Positions 8,603 through 17,651 of a DNA stretch of 64,000 nucleotides are shown in pieces (the stretch's first letter is position 1; the number at the start of each line of letters is the position of its first letter). Source of the DNA: Oribacterium sp. (lineage in GTDB: Bacteria > Bacillota_A > Clostridia > Lachnospirales > Lachnospiraceae). The position numbers were made by a program, and so were the translations under genes. Location of the stretch: assembly GCA_017940955.1 (NCBI GenBank), contig JAGAXP010000161.1, positions 4,170 through 68,169 of the forward strand, given 5' to 3'. The notes under the pieces are model-generated. The model saw nothing but the letters and a program-made list of their open reading frames with translations. It was not told the origin of the DNA and searched no databases.

Positions 8603-9048
8603 TGAAGGTTATTTTATTAAAAGATGTAAAAGCGCTTGGTAAAAAGGGAGATATTGTTGAGGTATCCGAGGGTTACGGAAGAAACTTCATTATCCCGTCA
8701 AAAACAGGTGTTATAGCGGATAATAAAAATCTGAATACATTAAAGTTACAGAAACAGAATGAGGAAAAGATCGCTCAGGAGAAGCTTGAGGAGGCTCAGG
8801 CCCTGAAGGAGAAGATCGAACAGGTGAAGCTTACTTTAAAGGTTAAGACCGGAAGTGACGGAAGAACCTTCGGATCTGTTTCCACAAAGGAAGTCCAGGA
8901 GGCACTTAAGGCTCAGGCAGGCATAGATGTGGACAAGAAGAAATTCTCAGTTGATGTTCCTATGAAAAACCTTGGAGGCTATGATGTAAATGTCAGACTT
9001 CACAAGGATGTGACTGCTTTACTTCATGTTTCAGTGGTAGGCGCATAA
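8602..9048 (+). CDS. rplI: 50S ribosomal protein L9
   Basis: A 148-aa protein. MKVILLKDVKALGKKGDIVEVSEGYGRNFIIPSKTGVIA is the conserved N-terminal globular domain that binds 23S rRNA. A long charged connecting helix (about 45-78) and a C-terminal domain follow. It overlaps gdpP by one base and is followed 24 bp later by dnaB, the conserved Firmicute arrangement. Confidence 0.97.
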   Translation: MKVILLKDVKALGKKGDIVEVSEGYGRNFIIPSKTGVIADNKNLNTLKLQKQNEEKIAQEKLEEAQALKEKIEQVKLTLKVKTGSDGRTFGSVSTKEVQEALKAQAGIDVDKKKFSVDVPMKNLGGYDVNVRLHKDVTALLHVSVVGA

Positions 9049-9072
9049 TCTAAGTCTTATAAGGAAAAGAAA

Positions 9073-10440
9073 ATGGCAGAGATAAAAGATAATGTTCTGA
9101 TGAGGGTCGTTCCCCACAGTCAGGAGGCGGAGCAGAGCGTAATAGGTGCAATGCTCAGAGATAAGGAGGCAGTTTCTACTGCAGCCGAAATCCTTATACC
9201 GGATGATTTTTATCAGAAGCAGTATAGTTTGATGTTTGATGCAATGCAGGATCTGTACAATCATGATCAGCCGGTAGACATCGTAACATTATCCGAAAAA
9301 CTAAAAACCAATAATGTCCCTGCTGAGGTCTATGATATCTCCGTTATCAGAGATATCGTTATGACTGTGCCCACCAGTGCCAATGTCAGATCCTACTGCA
9401 ACATCGTTAAGGAGAAGTCCATCCTTCGAAGACTCATAAAGGTTAATGAAGAGATTGCCAATATGTGTTATGCAGGGGAGGATGAAGTTGACGATATTCT
9501 GAGTCAGACAGAGCAGAGGATATTTAAGCTTCTCGAGACCAGAAATACCGGAGACTCAGAGTCCATCGCATCGGTTGCCCTGAAGGTGCTTGAAAACATT
9601 CAGGCTGCAGCTAAAAACGGAGGACAGGTTACAGGTATATCCACAGGATTTTATGATCTTGACTATAAAACTGCCGGTCTTCAGAAATCTGATCTCATAC
9701 TTGTGGCAGCCAGACCTTCAATGGGAAAGACCGCTTTCGTATTAAATATTCTTGATACGGTTGGTGTTCGTCAGCATAAGCCTTGTATGATTTTTTCACT
9801 CGAGATGTCCAGAGAGCAGTTGGTAAACCGTATGCTTTCCATGGAGTCTCTGGTAGATGCGGACAAGCTTAGAAAGGGCTCACTGACTGATGAGGACTGG
9901 GGAGAACTTATCAATGCTGTTGATAAGGTTTCCGATGCCAATATCATAATTGATGACACACCGGGTATTACCGTTACCGAATTACGTTCCAAGTGTCGAA
10001 AGGTAAAGCTGGAGAAGGGGCTGGAGCTGATAGTTATCGATTACCTTCAGCTTATGTCGGGATCCGGAAAAGGAAGTGACAGCCGTCAGCAGGAGATTTC
10101 GGAAATATCGAGATCCCTTAAAGCCATAGCCAGAGAGATGCAGTGTCCGGTTTTGGCATTATCACAGTTGTCACGTGCCTGCGAGCAAAGACCGGATCAC
10201 AGACCTATGCTTTCCGATCTCAGAGAGTCAGGAGCCATAGAGCAGGATGCAGATATAGTAATGTTCCTTTACAGAGATGATTACTACAATAAGGACACAG
10301 AGCATCCCAATGAGGCGGAAGTTATCATAGCAAAGCAGAGAAACGGTCCTATAGGCACGGTAACCCTGTTATGGCAGCCACAGTATACAAGATTTGTCAA
10401 TCAGGATCATTCGGGCAGAGATAACGGTTATCAAGGATGA
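9073..10440 (+). CDS. dnaB: Replicative DNA helicase DnaB
   Basis: A 455-aa hexameric 5'-3' helicase. The N-terminal DnaB domain begins near PHSQEAEQSVIGAML. The RecA-like ATPase has Walker A ARPSMGKTAF (about 213-222) and Walker B LELIVIDYLQLM (about 316-327). The C-terminal motif SDLRESGAIEQDADIVMFLYRDDYY is also conserved. It is called dnaC in Bacillus. It unwinds DNA at the fork and is loaded at oriC. It lies directly downstream of rplI, and no intein or insertion is visible. Confidence 0.97.
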   Translation: MAEIKDNVLMRVVPHSQEAEQSVIGAMLRDKEAVSTAAEILIPDDFYQKQYSLMFDAMQDLYNHDQPVDIVTLSEKLKTNNVPAEVYDISVIRDIVMTVPTSANVRSYCNIVKEKSILRRLIKVNEEIANMCYAGEDEVDDILSQTEQRIFKLLETRNTGDSESIASVALKVLENIQAAAKNGGQVTGISTGFYDLDYKTAGLQKSDLILVAARPSMGKTAFVLNILDTVGVRQHKPCMIFSLEMSREQLVNRMLSMESLVDADKLRKGSLTDEDWGELINAVDKVSDANIIIDDTPGITVTELRSKCRKVKLEKGLELIVIDYLQLMSGSGKGSDSRQQEISEISRSLKAIAREMQCPVLALSQLSRACEQRPDHRPMLSDLRESGAIEQDADIVMFLYRDDYYNKDTEHPNEAEVIIAKQRNGPIGTVTLLWQPQYTRFVNQDHSGRDNGYQG

Positions 10441-10523
10441 TAAAATGCCGATAGTATGAGTAGATGGATATGTTCTCATAAAGCACGCATAAATTAAACT
10501 TTTATAAATTCGTATCCATAGGT

Positions 10524-10552
10524 TTGATTTTTGTTTTGCTGTAATATATTAT
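10524..10552 (+). promoter_or_regulatory. Promoter of mecA
   Basis: -35 TTGATT (10524-10529), 17-bp spacer, -10 TATTAT (10547-10552), 28 bp before the mecA start, which leaves a very short leader. An alternative -10 register is possible. Confidence 0.5.
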
Positions 10553-10580
10553 CAGAAGATGTTAAAAAGGAGGAGCCATT

Positions 10581-11360
10581 ATGAAGATAGAAAGAATAGA
10601 TGACAACTCCATCAGGTGTACATTAACTAGTTTGGATCTTAGTTCACGAAACATAAATCTGCGTGACATGACCTACGGTTCGGATGCTGCAAAGCGTCTG
10701 TTCACGGAAATGATGCAGAAAGCTCAGAATGAGGTTGGATTTTCGGCTGATAACGGACCTTTGATGATAGAAGCGGTGCCTTTACAGGGCGGTTCCATAC
10801 AGCTTGTAATATCTAAGGTTGATGATCCGGAAGAGCTGGATACACGTTTTTCAAAATTCTCACAGGCAAGCTCATCCCAAAGCGGATGGATATCTCAGCT
10901 CGCAAGTGAGATTCTCGAGGGTGCTCAGGATCTTATAAAGGAGATCAAGGAAAACGGACTTCATGGTCAGGCAGGCAGCAAGGGACCGGAACTCCTCGGT
11001 TCAGAGGATCTTGCAACAGGAAAAGATGCCGGCAGTGATTCAGTTAAATCTGATGAACAGTCTTTGGATGCTGTAAGAATTTATGTTTTCAGTTCACTTG
11101 ACAGAGTTATAAGGGCAGCTGAAGCTGTAGCTGATCTTTATATAGGTGAGAATACACTGTATAAAGATAACAAGGAAGGCAAGTTCTATCTTGTTTTACA
11201 TGCAGAAGAAAAAGAAATCGGAGCTATAAACAGGGCTTCCAATTTGCTTAATGAGTTTGGCAGTAAGCTTAAGGATAATGATCTTTATGAAGCATATTTC
11301 AGAGAGCATTATGATGTGATAATCGAATCCAATGCCATTCAGAAATTGAGAAACATTTGA
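10581..11360 (+). CDS. mecA: Adaptor protein MecA
   Basis: A 259-aa protein. The N-terminal MKIERIDDNSIRCTLTSLDLSSRNINLRDMTYGSDAAKRLF matches the substrate-binding domain of MecA. A variable linker (about 85-160, Ser/Gly/Asp-rich) is followed by a C-terminal ClpC-binding domain (VRIYVFSSLDRVIRAAEAV..., YKDNKEGKFYLVLH). MecA delivers substrates to the ClpC/ClpP protease and promotes ClpC assembly. A strong AAAGGAGGAG site precedes the ATG. It probably forms a unit with the small DUF1858 gene 26 bp downstream. Confidence 0.9.
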   Translation: MKIERIDDNSIRCTLTSLDLSSRNINLRDMTYGSDAAKRLFTEMMQKAQNEVGFSADNGPLMIEAVPLQGGSIQLVISKVDDPEELDTRFSKFSQASSSQSGWISQLASEILEGAQDLIKEIKENGLHGQAGSKGPELLGSEDLATGKDAGSDSVKSDEQSLDAVRIYVFSSLDRVIRAAEAVADLYIGENTLYKDNKEGKFYLVLHAEEKEIGAINRASNLLNEFGSKLKDNDLYEAYFREHYDVIIESNAIQKLRNI

Positions 11361-11386
11361 TAAAAACGATAAGGAGATAAGTAATT

Positions 11387-11605
11387 ATGGTAACAGTAAC
11401 AAAGGATATGAAAATCGGAGAGCTTCTTCAGTTAAATGAAATGGTTGCACCATTCCTTATGCAGAATGGAATGGGCTGCATTTATTGCCCGTCATCAGCA
11501 GGTGAATCACTTGAGGAGGCCTGCATGGTTCATGGACTTGACAGTGATATGCTCACAGCGGATCTTAATGACATTCTTCGTGAATATGAGGAAGCACAGA
11601 AATAA
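11387..11605 (+). CDS. DUF1858 small redox-disulfide-type protein
   Basis: A 72-aa protein of the DUF1858 family ('hybrid cluster protein-associated redox disulfide domain'). The family CxxC pair is CIYC (residues 31-34) after MQNGMG, within VTKDMKIGELLQLNEMVAPFLMQNGMGCIYC. Such proteins are common in anaerobes; a thiol-based redox or metal role is proposed but unproven. AAGGAGATAA precedes the ATG. A terminator 20 bp downstream closes the mecA unit. Confidence 0.85.
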   Translation: MVTVTKDMKIGELLQLNEMVAPFLMQNGMGCIYCPSSAGESLEEACMVHGLDSDMLTADLNDILREYEEAQK

Positions 11606-11624
11606 AATAATTTTTAGAAGTCAG

Positions 11625-11651
11625 GACCGGGATTGATTCCCGGTCTTTTTT
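11625..11651 (+). terminator. Intrinsic terminator after the DUF1858 gene
   Basis: GACCGGGA (11625-11632) pairs with TCCCGGTC (11638-11645) over a 5-base loop, and T6 follows. Confidence 0.9.
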
Positions 11652-11745
11652 ACGATATATCCACCACACAGGTGATGTGTCCGGGTAAACTCCGGAGGTA
11701 ACAGTTCAGTCGGTGAAAAAATTTTCCGTTTTTTTTAATTTATAC

Positions 11746-11774
11746 TTGACGGGTAGGAATTGAGATGATATATT
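11746..11774 (+). promoter_or_regulatory. Strong sigma-A promoter of an intergenic small RNA
   Basis: -35 TTGACG (11746-11751), exactly 17 bp, -10 TATATT (11769-11774). No open reading frame follows before the hairpin at 11894-11932, so the promoter appears to serve a noncoding transcript. Confidence 0.8.
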
Positions 11775-11779
11775 AAGTT

Positions 11780-11932
11780 CGTCGGTTAGATAAGACTAAC
11801 CGACGACGTACTCCACAGACACGTCCTCCTGACCATAAGCGTGTAACTGTGGAAATCTCCTGAAATAAATAGACTCAACAAAACTTAGTGTTCAGAGAAA
11901 AACCCCGGGCCGAAGGCCCGGGGTTTTCTCTG
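11780..11932 (+). ncRNA. Candidate trans-acting small RNA (about 153 nt)
   Basis: The transcript would start near 11780 and end at a GC-rich hairpin. Hairpin 1 is TCGTCGGTTA/TAACCGACGA (11779-11806). Hairpin 2 is CCACAG+ACACG/CGTGT+CTGTGG (11813-11852) with a 16-base loop containing CCTCCT (11825-11830), a perfect anti-Shine-Dalgarno string. A single-stranded stretch (11853-11893) contains a second CTCC motif. The terminator hairpin, AACCCCGGGCC with GGCCCGGGGTT, comes last. C-rich exposed loops are typical of Firmicute sRNAs that block ribosome sites. It does not look like 6S RNA, tmRNA or RNase P. I do not recognise a named family. No ORF longer than a few codons is preceded by a ribosome site. 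Confidence 0.65.
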
Positions 11933-12074
11933 TATGTAGGATTAATATCTATAAGATAAGAAATCGTCGTAAATGATGATTTTATAGCCGGTTAGACCTG
12001 AATCTATGTATCAGATATTATGGCCGAAAAACAGTTTTGACAGAGGGGAGATTTCTCTGAGTCTTTAGTGATTT

Positions 12075-12668
12075 TCATTTGGATTTCATTGATAAACCGC
12101 CGCTCAGTAATTCTCCGGTTATTGACGCAAGTTCGTGAGGAGTTTCATTCATACCGCTTGAAAACCAGTACTGAAGCAGACTTATGCATCCTCCCGCAAC
12201 AAATGAATAGTAACTGTCGAAATGATTGATGCCACGGTCCTTCACGATAAAGGACCAGTCGGTAAGACATTTTTCACGGACAAGCTCTTTCAGACGGTTT
12301 AAAAACTTGATATCACCGTTTTCTCCGATGAGTATGTGAACAAGTCCTGCATTCTTTTGGCAAAGACCATAAACACCTTCGAAAATACAGGTTGGGTCCT
12401 TTGATACTTCATCGGGATCCAGGCGGCCTATGGTTTCATGGAGTTCTGTCAATAAGTCTTTCTCCGATTGTTCAAGGAGATCAAAGACATCCTTATAGTG
12501 AAGATAAAAGGTGCCGCGGTTTACATCTGCAAGTTCGGTGAGTTCTTTTACAGATATATCTTTTATACGTTTATCGTGCATCAATTGTGAAAGAGCTGAT
12601 TTTAATGCAGTCTGGGTTTTTCGTATCCTTCTGTCCACAGATACGGGATTAGCTTCCGGATTTGACAT
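12075..12668 (-). CDS. TetR/AcrR family transcriptional regulator
   Basis: A 197-aa regulator. An N-terminal helix-turn-helix (RIRKTQTALKSALSQLMHDKRIKDISVKELTELADVNRGTFYLHYKDVFDLLEQSE, about residues 14-68) is followed by a helical ligand-binding domain with a TetR_C-type 'YYSFVAGGCISLLQYWFSSGMNETPHELA' ending. I start at the ATG at 12668, which has AGAGG seven bases upstream. The frame could extend to a TTG at 12701, but that has no ribosome site. It is divergent from the RND exporter and most likely represses it, binding palindromes in the 275-bp intergenic region. The ligand is unknown. Confidence 0.88.
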   Translation of the reverse strand: MSNPEANPVSVDRRIRKTQTALKSALSQLMHDKRIKDISVKELTELADVNRGTFYLHYKDVFDLLEQSEKDLLTELHETIGRLDPDEVSKDPTCIFEGVYGLCQKNAGLVHILIGENGDIKFLNRLKELVREKCLTDWSFIVKDRGINHFDSYYSFVAGGCISLLQYWFSSGMNETPHELASITGELLSGGLSMKSK

Positions 12669-12741
12669 TGTATAACCTCTGAAACAATTGTTAATCAACA
12701 AAATATATTATTTTGTTCAAAAACAGACTCTTATCAATAAA

Positions 12742-12806
12742 TTGACTATTGCCAATTAGTCGACTTATTTCTAAAATAAACTTACCATATAAATCGACAC
12801 GTGTCA
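12742..12806. promoter_or_regulatory. Candidate TetR operators between regulator and exporter
   Basis: Two symmetrical sites lie here: TTGACT (12742-12747) opposed by AGTCGA (12758-12763), and the perfect palindrome GACACGTGTC (12796-12805). A half-site-like GTGTCA recurs at 12820-12825. A possible exporter -10 (TATGAT, 12842-12847) lies just downstream. Assignment to this TetR is inference from position. Confidence 0.5.
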
Positions 12807-12943
12807 ATAAATAGAAATGTGTCAGATATTCAATATTGTGGTATGATATAAACTAGGGCGTCTCGAGAAAGAGGGGTCTTAAACATTAGACGGACAAAGG
12901 TATAAACATAAATACTTAAGTTTGAATAAACAGGGCAGTTAGT

Positions 12944-15202
12944 ATGAGCTTTTTGGGAAAAGATAAAAACAGTTCCGATAACAAAAATCAGACAAAACCG
13001 CAGACTATATCCAAGAGTGCAGGATTAGCGGATTTCATAGTTGACCATAATAAAAAGATCAGAAATATCATTATGGTACTGGTGGTTGTTTTTGCATGCT
13101 GTTATCCTTTTGTGGCTGTTAATTATGATCTGACAAAGTATTTGCCGGATTCAGTTGAATCAAAGAGTGCCATTAATAAAATGAGGGATATCTTCGGTTA
13201 TCCCGGCACCGGCAGACTTATGCTTAAAGATGTAAGCATCTATGAGGCCAAGCAGTATAAAAATCAGATTGAAAAGGTGGACGGGGTTGATCAGGTTGTA
13301 TGGTGTGATATGACTACCCAGATATACGGATCATCTGAATTTATCGATTATGATAAGATCGATGATTACTATAAAAACGGAAATGCCGTTATGGATATAA
13401 CCTTTAAGGAAGGAGATACGTCAAAGCGTACGCATAAGGCAATAGATGAAATAGAGAGTATCATAGGTGACAGGGGTTATCTTGTTGGAATGTCTCCCAC
13501 CAACAAGTTCACAGAAGAGAGCGTTAAGTCTGCATTGGCAGAAATAATGGTCATTGTGGTGGTACTCCTCTTCCTGATTTTGCTTTTCACAACCACTTCC
13601 TGGTTTGAACCGGTACTGTTCCTTACGGTCATAGGGTGTGCCATAGCCATAAATAAAGGTACCAATATCTTTTTGGGAGAAATATCCTACATAACCAATA
13701 ATATCTGTGACATATTACAGCTTGCCACATCCATGGACTACTCCGTATTTCTGCTTCATGCCTACGAGCGTGAAAGAGAGAAGGGAATGGATAAGGAATC
13801 GGCACTTAAGCTTGGACTGATGAGCACCATTACCACTATCCTTGCTTCATCTCTTACCACTTTCTTTGGGTTCATAGTGCTTGTATTTATGAGGTTCAGT
13901 ATCGGATGGGACATGGGTATAGTAATGTCAAAGGGAATCATCTGTTCGCTTTTGATGGTTATCTTCCTTATGCCGTCATTGATTCTGAGCTGGTCAGATA
14001 AGATAGAAAAAATGAAACATAAATCCTTCTTCCCTGACTTTCATAAATTCAGTGTCCTTGTAAACAGGGTAAGCCCGTTTATACTTCTGGCTTCACTGAC
14101 AGTCGCAGGTCCCATATATTTTGCCCAGAGCATGAATAATTTCATGTATGGTCCTGATGCAACGGGAGCAGGTCCCGGAACTTCAATGTATGAACATTCA
14201 CAGGAGATAGACAGGGAGTTCGGCCGTTCCAATCTTATAGTGGCTATTTTTCCCGATACAGACAGGATAAAAGAGAAGGCGCTGTGTGACGAGCTTGATG
14301 AGCTCGATTATGTAAAAAAAGTAATGGGAATGGGGGCATATCTTCCCGAGGGAACGCCGGAGAGCTTCCTTCCGAAGTCTGTGACAGAGCTTTTCCATAA
14401 GGAGGGCTACGCAAGACTTCTCATCTATATAAAGACAAAGCCTGAATCTCCCACTGCATTTAAATGCAGTGATGAAATATCCGGGATCATCAAAAAGTAT
14501 TATCCGGAAGAGGCTTATATAACAGGAAATACTCCTACCACAAAGGATATGGAAAATGTCCTTGTGCCGGATTACAACCTGGTCAATGCCCTGGCCATGA
14601 TCAGTATTTTCCTGGTAGTAGCTATATCCTTTAAGTCGGTGGTTCTGCCTTTTGTGGCAATGGTACCTATCATGATGGCGATTTATCTCAATATGTCATT
14701 CCCGTATTTTGCCGGGGATGAGCTGATATTTATCGCCTATGCGGTTGTGTCCTGTATACAGCTTGGATCAACCATAGATTATGCAATTTCATCGACGGAG
14801 AATTACATTCAGTGCAGACACAGAGGAATGGAAACGAAGGAAGCTTCCGTCAGGATGACAGAAATCAGTTTTCCGTCAATTCTGACTTCGGGGTTAATTC
14901 TTGTTGTATGTGGTTATGCCATAAGCATTATCTCTGCCATTCCTGCCATCGGACAGGTAGGGCATCTGGTTGGAAGAGGAGCTATTTTTTCCGTTATATT
15001 TGTTACCAGTCTCATGCCTTTCCTTTTCAGGCTTTCAGACAGGCTTATAACTGGTACTTTTAAATCAAGACATGAAAGAAGAAAAGAGAAGATCAGACAG
15101 TTCAGAAAGAATCTTCGTGAAAAGATGTCACAGAGAAGATTCATAGACGGTGTGAAGGGGGTGAAGATAAATGGTAAAATATTCCACAAGAAAAATGATT
15201 AA
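12944..15202 (+). CDS. RND superfamily (MMPL-type) exporter
   Basis: A 752-aa integral membrane protein with a two-fold repeat: TM1, a large extracytoplasmic loop (about 70-190), a five-helix bundle, then TM7, a second large loop (about 395-545) and a final bundle. Two Asp-Tyr pairs, D265-Y266 (SMDYSVFLLHAYERER) and D612-Y613 (TIDYAISSTENY), match the proton-relay dyads of MmpL transporters. It is therefore a proton-driven exporter of hydrophobic or lipidic substrates. The C-terminal 45 residues are very basic. It overlaps the next gene by 32 bp. It lies downstream of a divergent TetR. The substrate is unknown; bile acids, lipids or drugs are all possible. Confidence 0.9.
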   Translation: MSFLGKDKNSSDNKNQTKPQTISKSAGLADFIVDHNKKIRNIIMVLVVVFACCYPFVAVNYDLTKYLPDSVESKSAINKMRDIFGYPGTGRLMLKDVSIYEAKQYKNQIEKVDGVDQVVWCDMTTQIYGSSEFIDYDKIDDYYKNGNAVMDITFKEGDTSKRTHKAIDEIESIIGDRGYLVGMSPTNKFTEESVKSALAEIMVIVVVLLFLILLFTTTSWFEPVLFLTVIGCAIAINKGTNIFLGEISYITNNICDILQLATSMDYSVFLLHAYEREREKGMDKESALKLGLMSTITTILASSLTTFFGFIVLVFMRFSIGWDMGIVMSKGIICSLLMVIFLMPSLILSWSDKIEKMKHKSFFPDFHKFSVLVNRVSPFILLASLTVAGPIYFAQSMNNFMYGPDATGAGPGTSMYEHSQEIDREFGRSNLIVAIFPDTDRIKEKALCDELDELDYVKKVMGMGAYLPEGTPESFLPKSVTELFHKEGYARLLIYIKTKPESPTAFKCSDEISGIIKKYYPEEAYITGNTPTTKDMENVLVPDYNLVNALAMISIFLVVAISFKSVVLPFVAMVPIMMAIYLNMSFPYFAGDELIFIAYAVVSCIQLGSTIDYAISSTENYIQCRHRGMETKEASVRMTEISFPSILTSGLILVVCGYAISIISAIPAIGQVGHLVGRGAIFSVIFVTSLMPFLFRLSDRLITGTFKSRHERRKEKIRQFRKNLREKMSQRRFIDGVKGVKINGKIFHKKND

Positions 15203-17651
15203 GAGGATGATGGCCCGTACTGTTATTCTGAGCTGTTTGTCCACGAATATATTTTCGGCAAATATGACCTCCTATGCAGCAGGTGCACATGCAGATGTGG
15301 AAGAAACCATGTATGTGAATCTGGATCACTATGGTTCGGTAAATAAGGTTAATGTTGTAAAGGGAATAAACTTTAACGGCACGGAAAGCTATACAGACTT
15401 CGGAAAATATATAAATATCACCAATATGTCTGATGGTCAGAAGCCGGATTTAAAAAACGGTTCCGTTACCTGGAACAAATTCAATGCAGGAAAGTTTTAC
15501 TTTGAGGGAACATTGGATCCGACATCCGTGGAGGTGCCATGGACCTTTGATATAACCTATAAGCTAAACGGTGTTGTTGTGGATGCCGATAAGATAGGCG
15601 GACAGTCGGGACTTGTGGAAATGGATATAGATGCATATCCCAATGACAAGGTATCGGTCTATATGAAGAACAACATGATGCTTCTGGTTGCGGTGCCGGT
15701 GGATGTGCAGAAATGCTATTCAGTGGATGCTCCCGAGGCCCAGACCACTACTCTTGGGCAATACTCGGGAATAGTGTTTGCTGCTCTTCCCGGCCAGGAG
15801 GGACATTTTGTTCTTCGCCTGGGCACCGAGAAATTTGAAACCGTGGGAGCCGTTTTTATGATGAGTCCCGGAACCGTCGGAGATCTTTCAAAGATCAAGG
15901 ATCTGAAGAAGATAAAGGATGATTTCAGGGATGACACTAACGCAATGCTGGATGATTTTGATGATGTTCTGGACGGTGTTACCAATGTTCAGTCACAGCT
16001 TGATCTCACAAACCAGATGCTTGCAAACCTCCAGTCGGGTAAGGACAAGATTCATAACAACGCCCAGGTTATCTTTAACGGTAATGATGTGGCTATACAG
16101 GATCTCAGAGATCTGCAGGTATTGCTGGAGCCATTAAATGAGGATCTCAAGACCACACAGTGGATGGTCTATGACATTAACTCAAATCTGAATTATCTGG
16201 ACAGCGATCTGATGGATGCAAGCTCAAAGCTTAAGACCCTTAACACAAGATTGAAGCAGCTTGGAAATTCCATGAGCGGAACAAATCTTTCAAATCTTGA
16301 TATTGAGGAGCTTAAACCCAGCGCAAAAGATGCCATAGACAGCCTTGAGGATGTGGTCAGCGATATCAATAAGGCGTCGAAAAATGCCACTAAAAAATCA
16401 AACAGAGACAGAATCAAGGCAAGTGCATCGGAGATAGTTACAGATGCAGCTATTGATAATGCTTATGATTATAACAATTATGATAAGACGATAGAGCCCT
16501 ACGAAAAGAGCCTTATAAATGCGGTCTCCGAAGAGCTTGGGGACAAGCTGAAGAGTATATCTGCGAAGGATCTTGCCGGAATATTGGCAGTTGCAAATAC
16601 GGATACATTAAGTTCTGACTCCGATGAAGTTAAGGCAAAGTACATCGCTTTTGTGAAGGCATACAGCAGTAAGCTTGAAGCCGGTGAATATCAGGAAGTT
16701 GCCAAGGCAGCAGCGGCAGCAGGACTTGAGTTCAATCAGGTTTTGGCCTACGCACAAGCGATGAAAGTCGGTGCAGCTGCTCAATATAGCAGAGCCAATG
16801 ATTATGCAAAGCACCTGGACACCCTCCTTTCAATAAAGAACAGTGCCAAAGAACTGGTTAATGACACCGTTGCCACAGATGACGAAATAAGCAGCCTTGC
16901 GGACAGTCTCTACGATCTTACAGATGCAATATCAAATCTTGAAACCGAGAACGGTAACCTGTTTGACGCCGAGGGTGCGGAGGAGCTTATCGATTCCATA
17001 AACAAGGTGATATCAGATCTTGATGATATCCTGGATGACGGCGGGGCAGTGGCATTCCAGACGGCGAGGGTAGTAAACACCTTAAGGACTACCATCGGAG
17101 ATATAGACGGACTTGTAGGCATCATGAATGCTTATTACGAAGACATTCAGAAGACATTTGAGGATTCCGAGAATGTCATAATGGAGATGGAAAAGACGGC
17201 AGCAGATGCAGCGTCAGCCCTCCAGAATGTAAACAACACTCTCCGTTCCGCAGAGCCGGATTTCAGTAATGCTGCCGACGAGGGACTTGAGATAGGAAGA
17301 CAGGCTGTGGACAACACAGAAGACATTGTGGACAGCACCAAGCATCTGAAGAAAACCGGAAGGAAGCTTAGGGATACAATCAACAATAAGCTTGATGAAG
17401 AGGAAGCTGACAACAATTTCCTGAATATGGATCCCGATGCTGCCAAGGTTTCACTTACAAGCACGAAGAATCAGGAGCCAACCTCCATTTCCATCGTATG
17501 CAGATCTGAAGAGATATCTGCGGATGACGATGAGGCAAAGGCTCTGGACAGTGAAGTAAGCGCGCCTGCCACAACACTTATGCAGAGAGTAAAAGCTGTA
17601 TTTTTAAAGATGTGGAATGCCATCCGTTCTGTTTTCGGAAAGAAGGGGTAA
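15171..17651 (+). CDS. Large secreted coiled-coil protein coupled to the RND exporter
   Basis: An 826-aa protein starting inside the exporter gene (32-bp overlap; GGGGGTGA ribosome site), so expressed with it. A basic N-terminus and hydrophobic segment (about 12-36, ending TSYAAGAHA) form a signal peptide or anchor. A beta-rich domain (about 40-245; YVNLDHYGSVNKVNVVKG at its start) is followed by long helical coiled-coil stretches (about 250-740). These are full of Asp/Asn/Leu heptads, as in YhgE/Pip-type and tape-measure-like proteins. The C-terminus is an amphipathic basic helix (LMQRVKAVFLKMWNAIRSVF) rather than a clear membrane span. It is a plausible extracytoplasmic partner of the RND pump, analogous to an adaptor; this is inferred from coupling and architecture. 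I do not recognise a named family. Confidence 0.7.
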   Translation: MVKYSTRKMIKRMMARTVILSCLSTNIFSANMTSYAAGAHADVEETMYVNLDHYGSVNKVNVVKGINFNGTESYTDFGKYINITNMSDGQKPDLKNGSVTWNKFNAGKFYFEGTLDPTSVEVPWTFDITYKLNGVVVDADKIGGQSGLVEMDIDAYPNDKVSVYMKNNMMLLVAVPVDVQKCYSVDAPEAQTTTLGQYSGIVFAALPGQEGHFVLRLGTEKFETVGAVFMMSPGTVGDLSKIKDLKKIKDDFRDDTNAMLDDFDDVLDGVTNVQSQLDLTNQMLANLQSGKDKIHNNAQVIFNGNDVAIQDLRDLQVLLEPLNEDLKTTQWMVYDINSNLNYLDSDLMDASSKLKTLNTRLKQLGNSMSGTNLSNLDIEELKPSAKDAIDSLEDVVSDINKASKNATKKSNRDRIKASASEIVTDAAIDNAYDYNNYDKTIEPYEKSLINAVSEELGDKLKSISAKDLAGILAVANTDTLSSDSDEVKAKYIAFVKAYSSKLEAGEYQEVAKAAAAAGLEFNQVLAYAQAMKVGAAAQYSRANDYAKHLDTLLSIKNSAKELVNDTVATDDEISSLADSLYDLTDAISNLETENGNLFDAEGAEELIDSINKVISDLDDILDDGGAVAFQTARVVNTLRTTIGDIDGLVGIMNAYYEDIQKTFEDSENVIMEMEKTAADAASALQNVNNTLRSAEPDFSNAADEGLEIGRQAVDNTEDIVDSTKHLKKTGRKLRDTINNKLDEEEADNNFLNMDPDAAKVSLTSTKNQEPTSISIVCRSEEISADDDEAKALDSEVSAPATTLMQRVKAVFLKMWNAIRSVFGKKG

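Noticed and set aside
11780..11932. 6S RNA or tmRNA identity for the intergenic RNA
   Set aside because: The 5' end folds into its own hairpin rather than pairing with the 3' end around a central bubble. There is no tRNA-like CCA end and no tag ORF.
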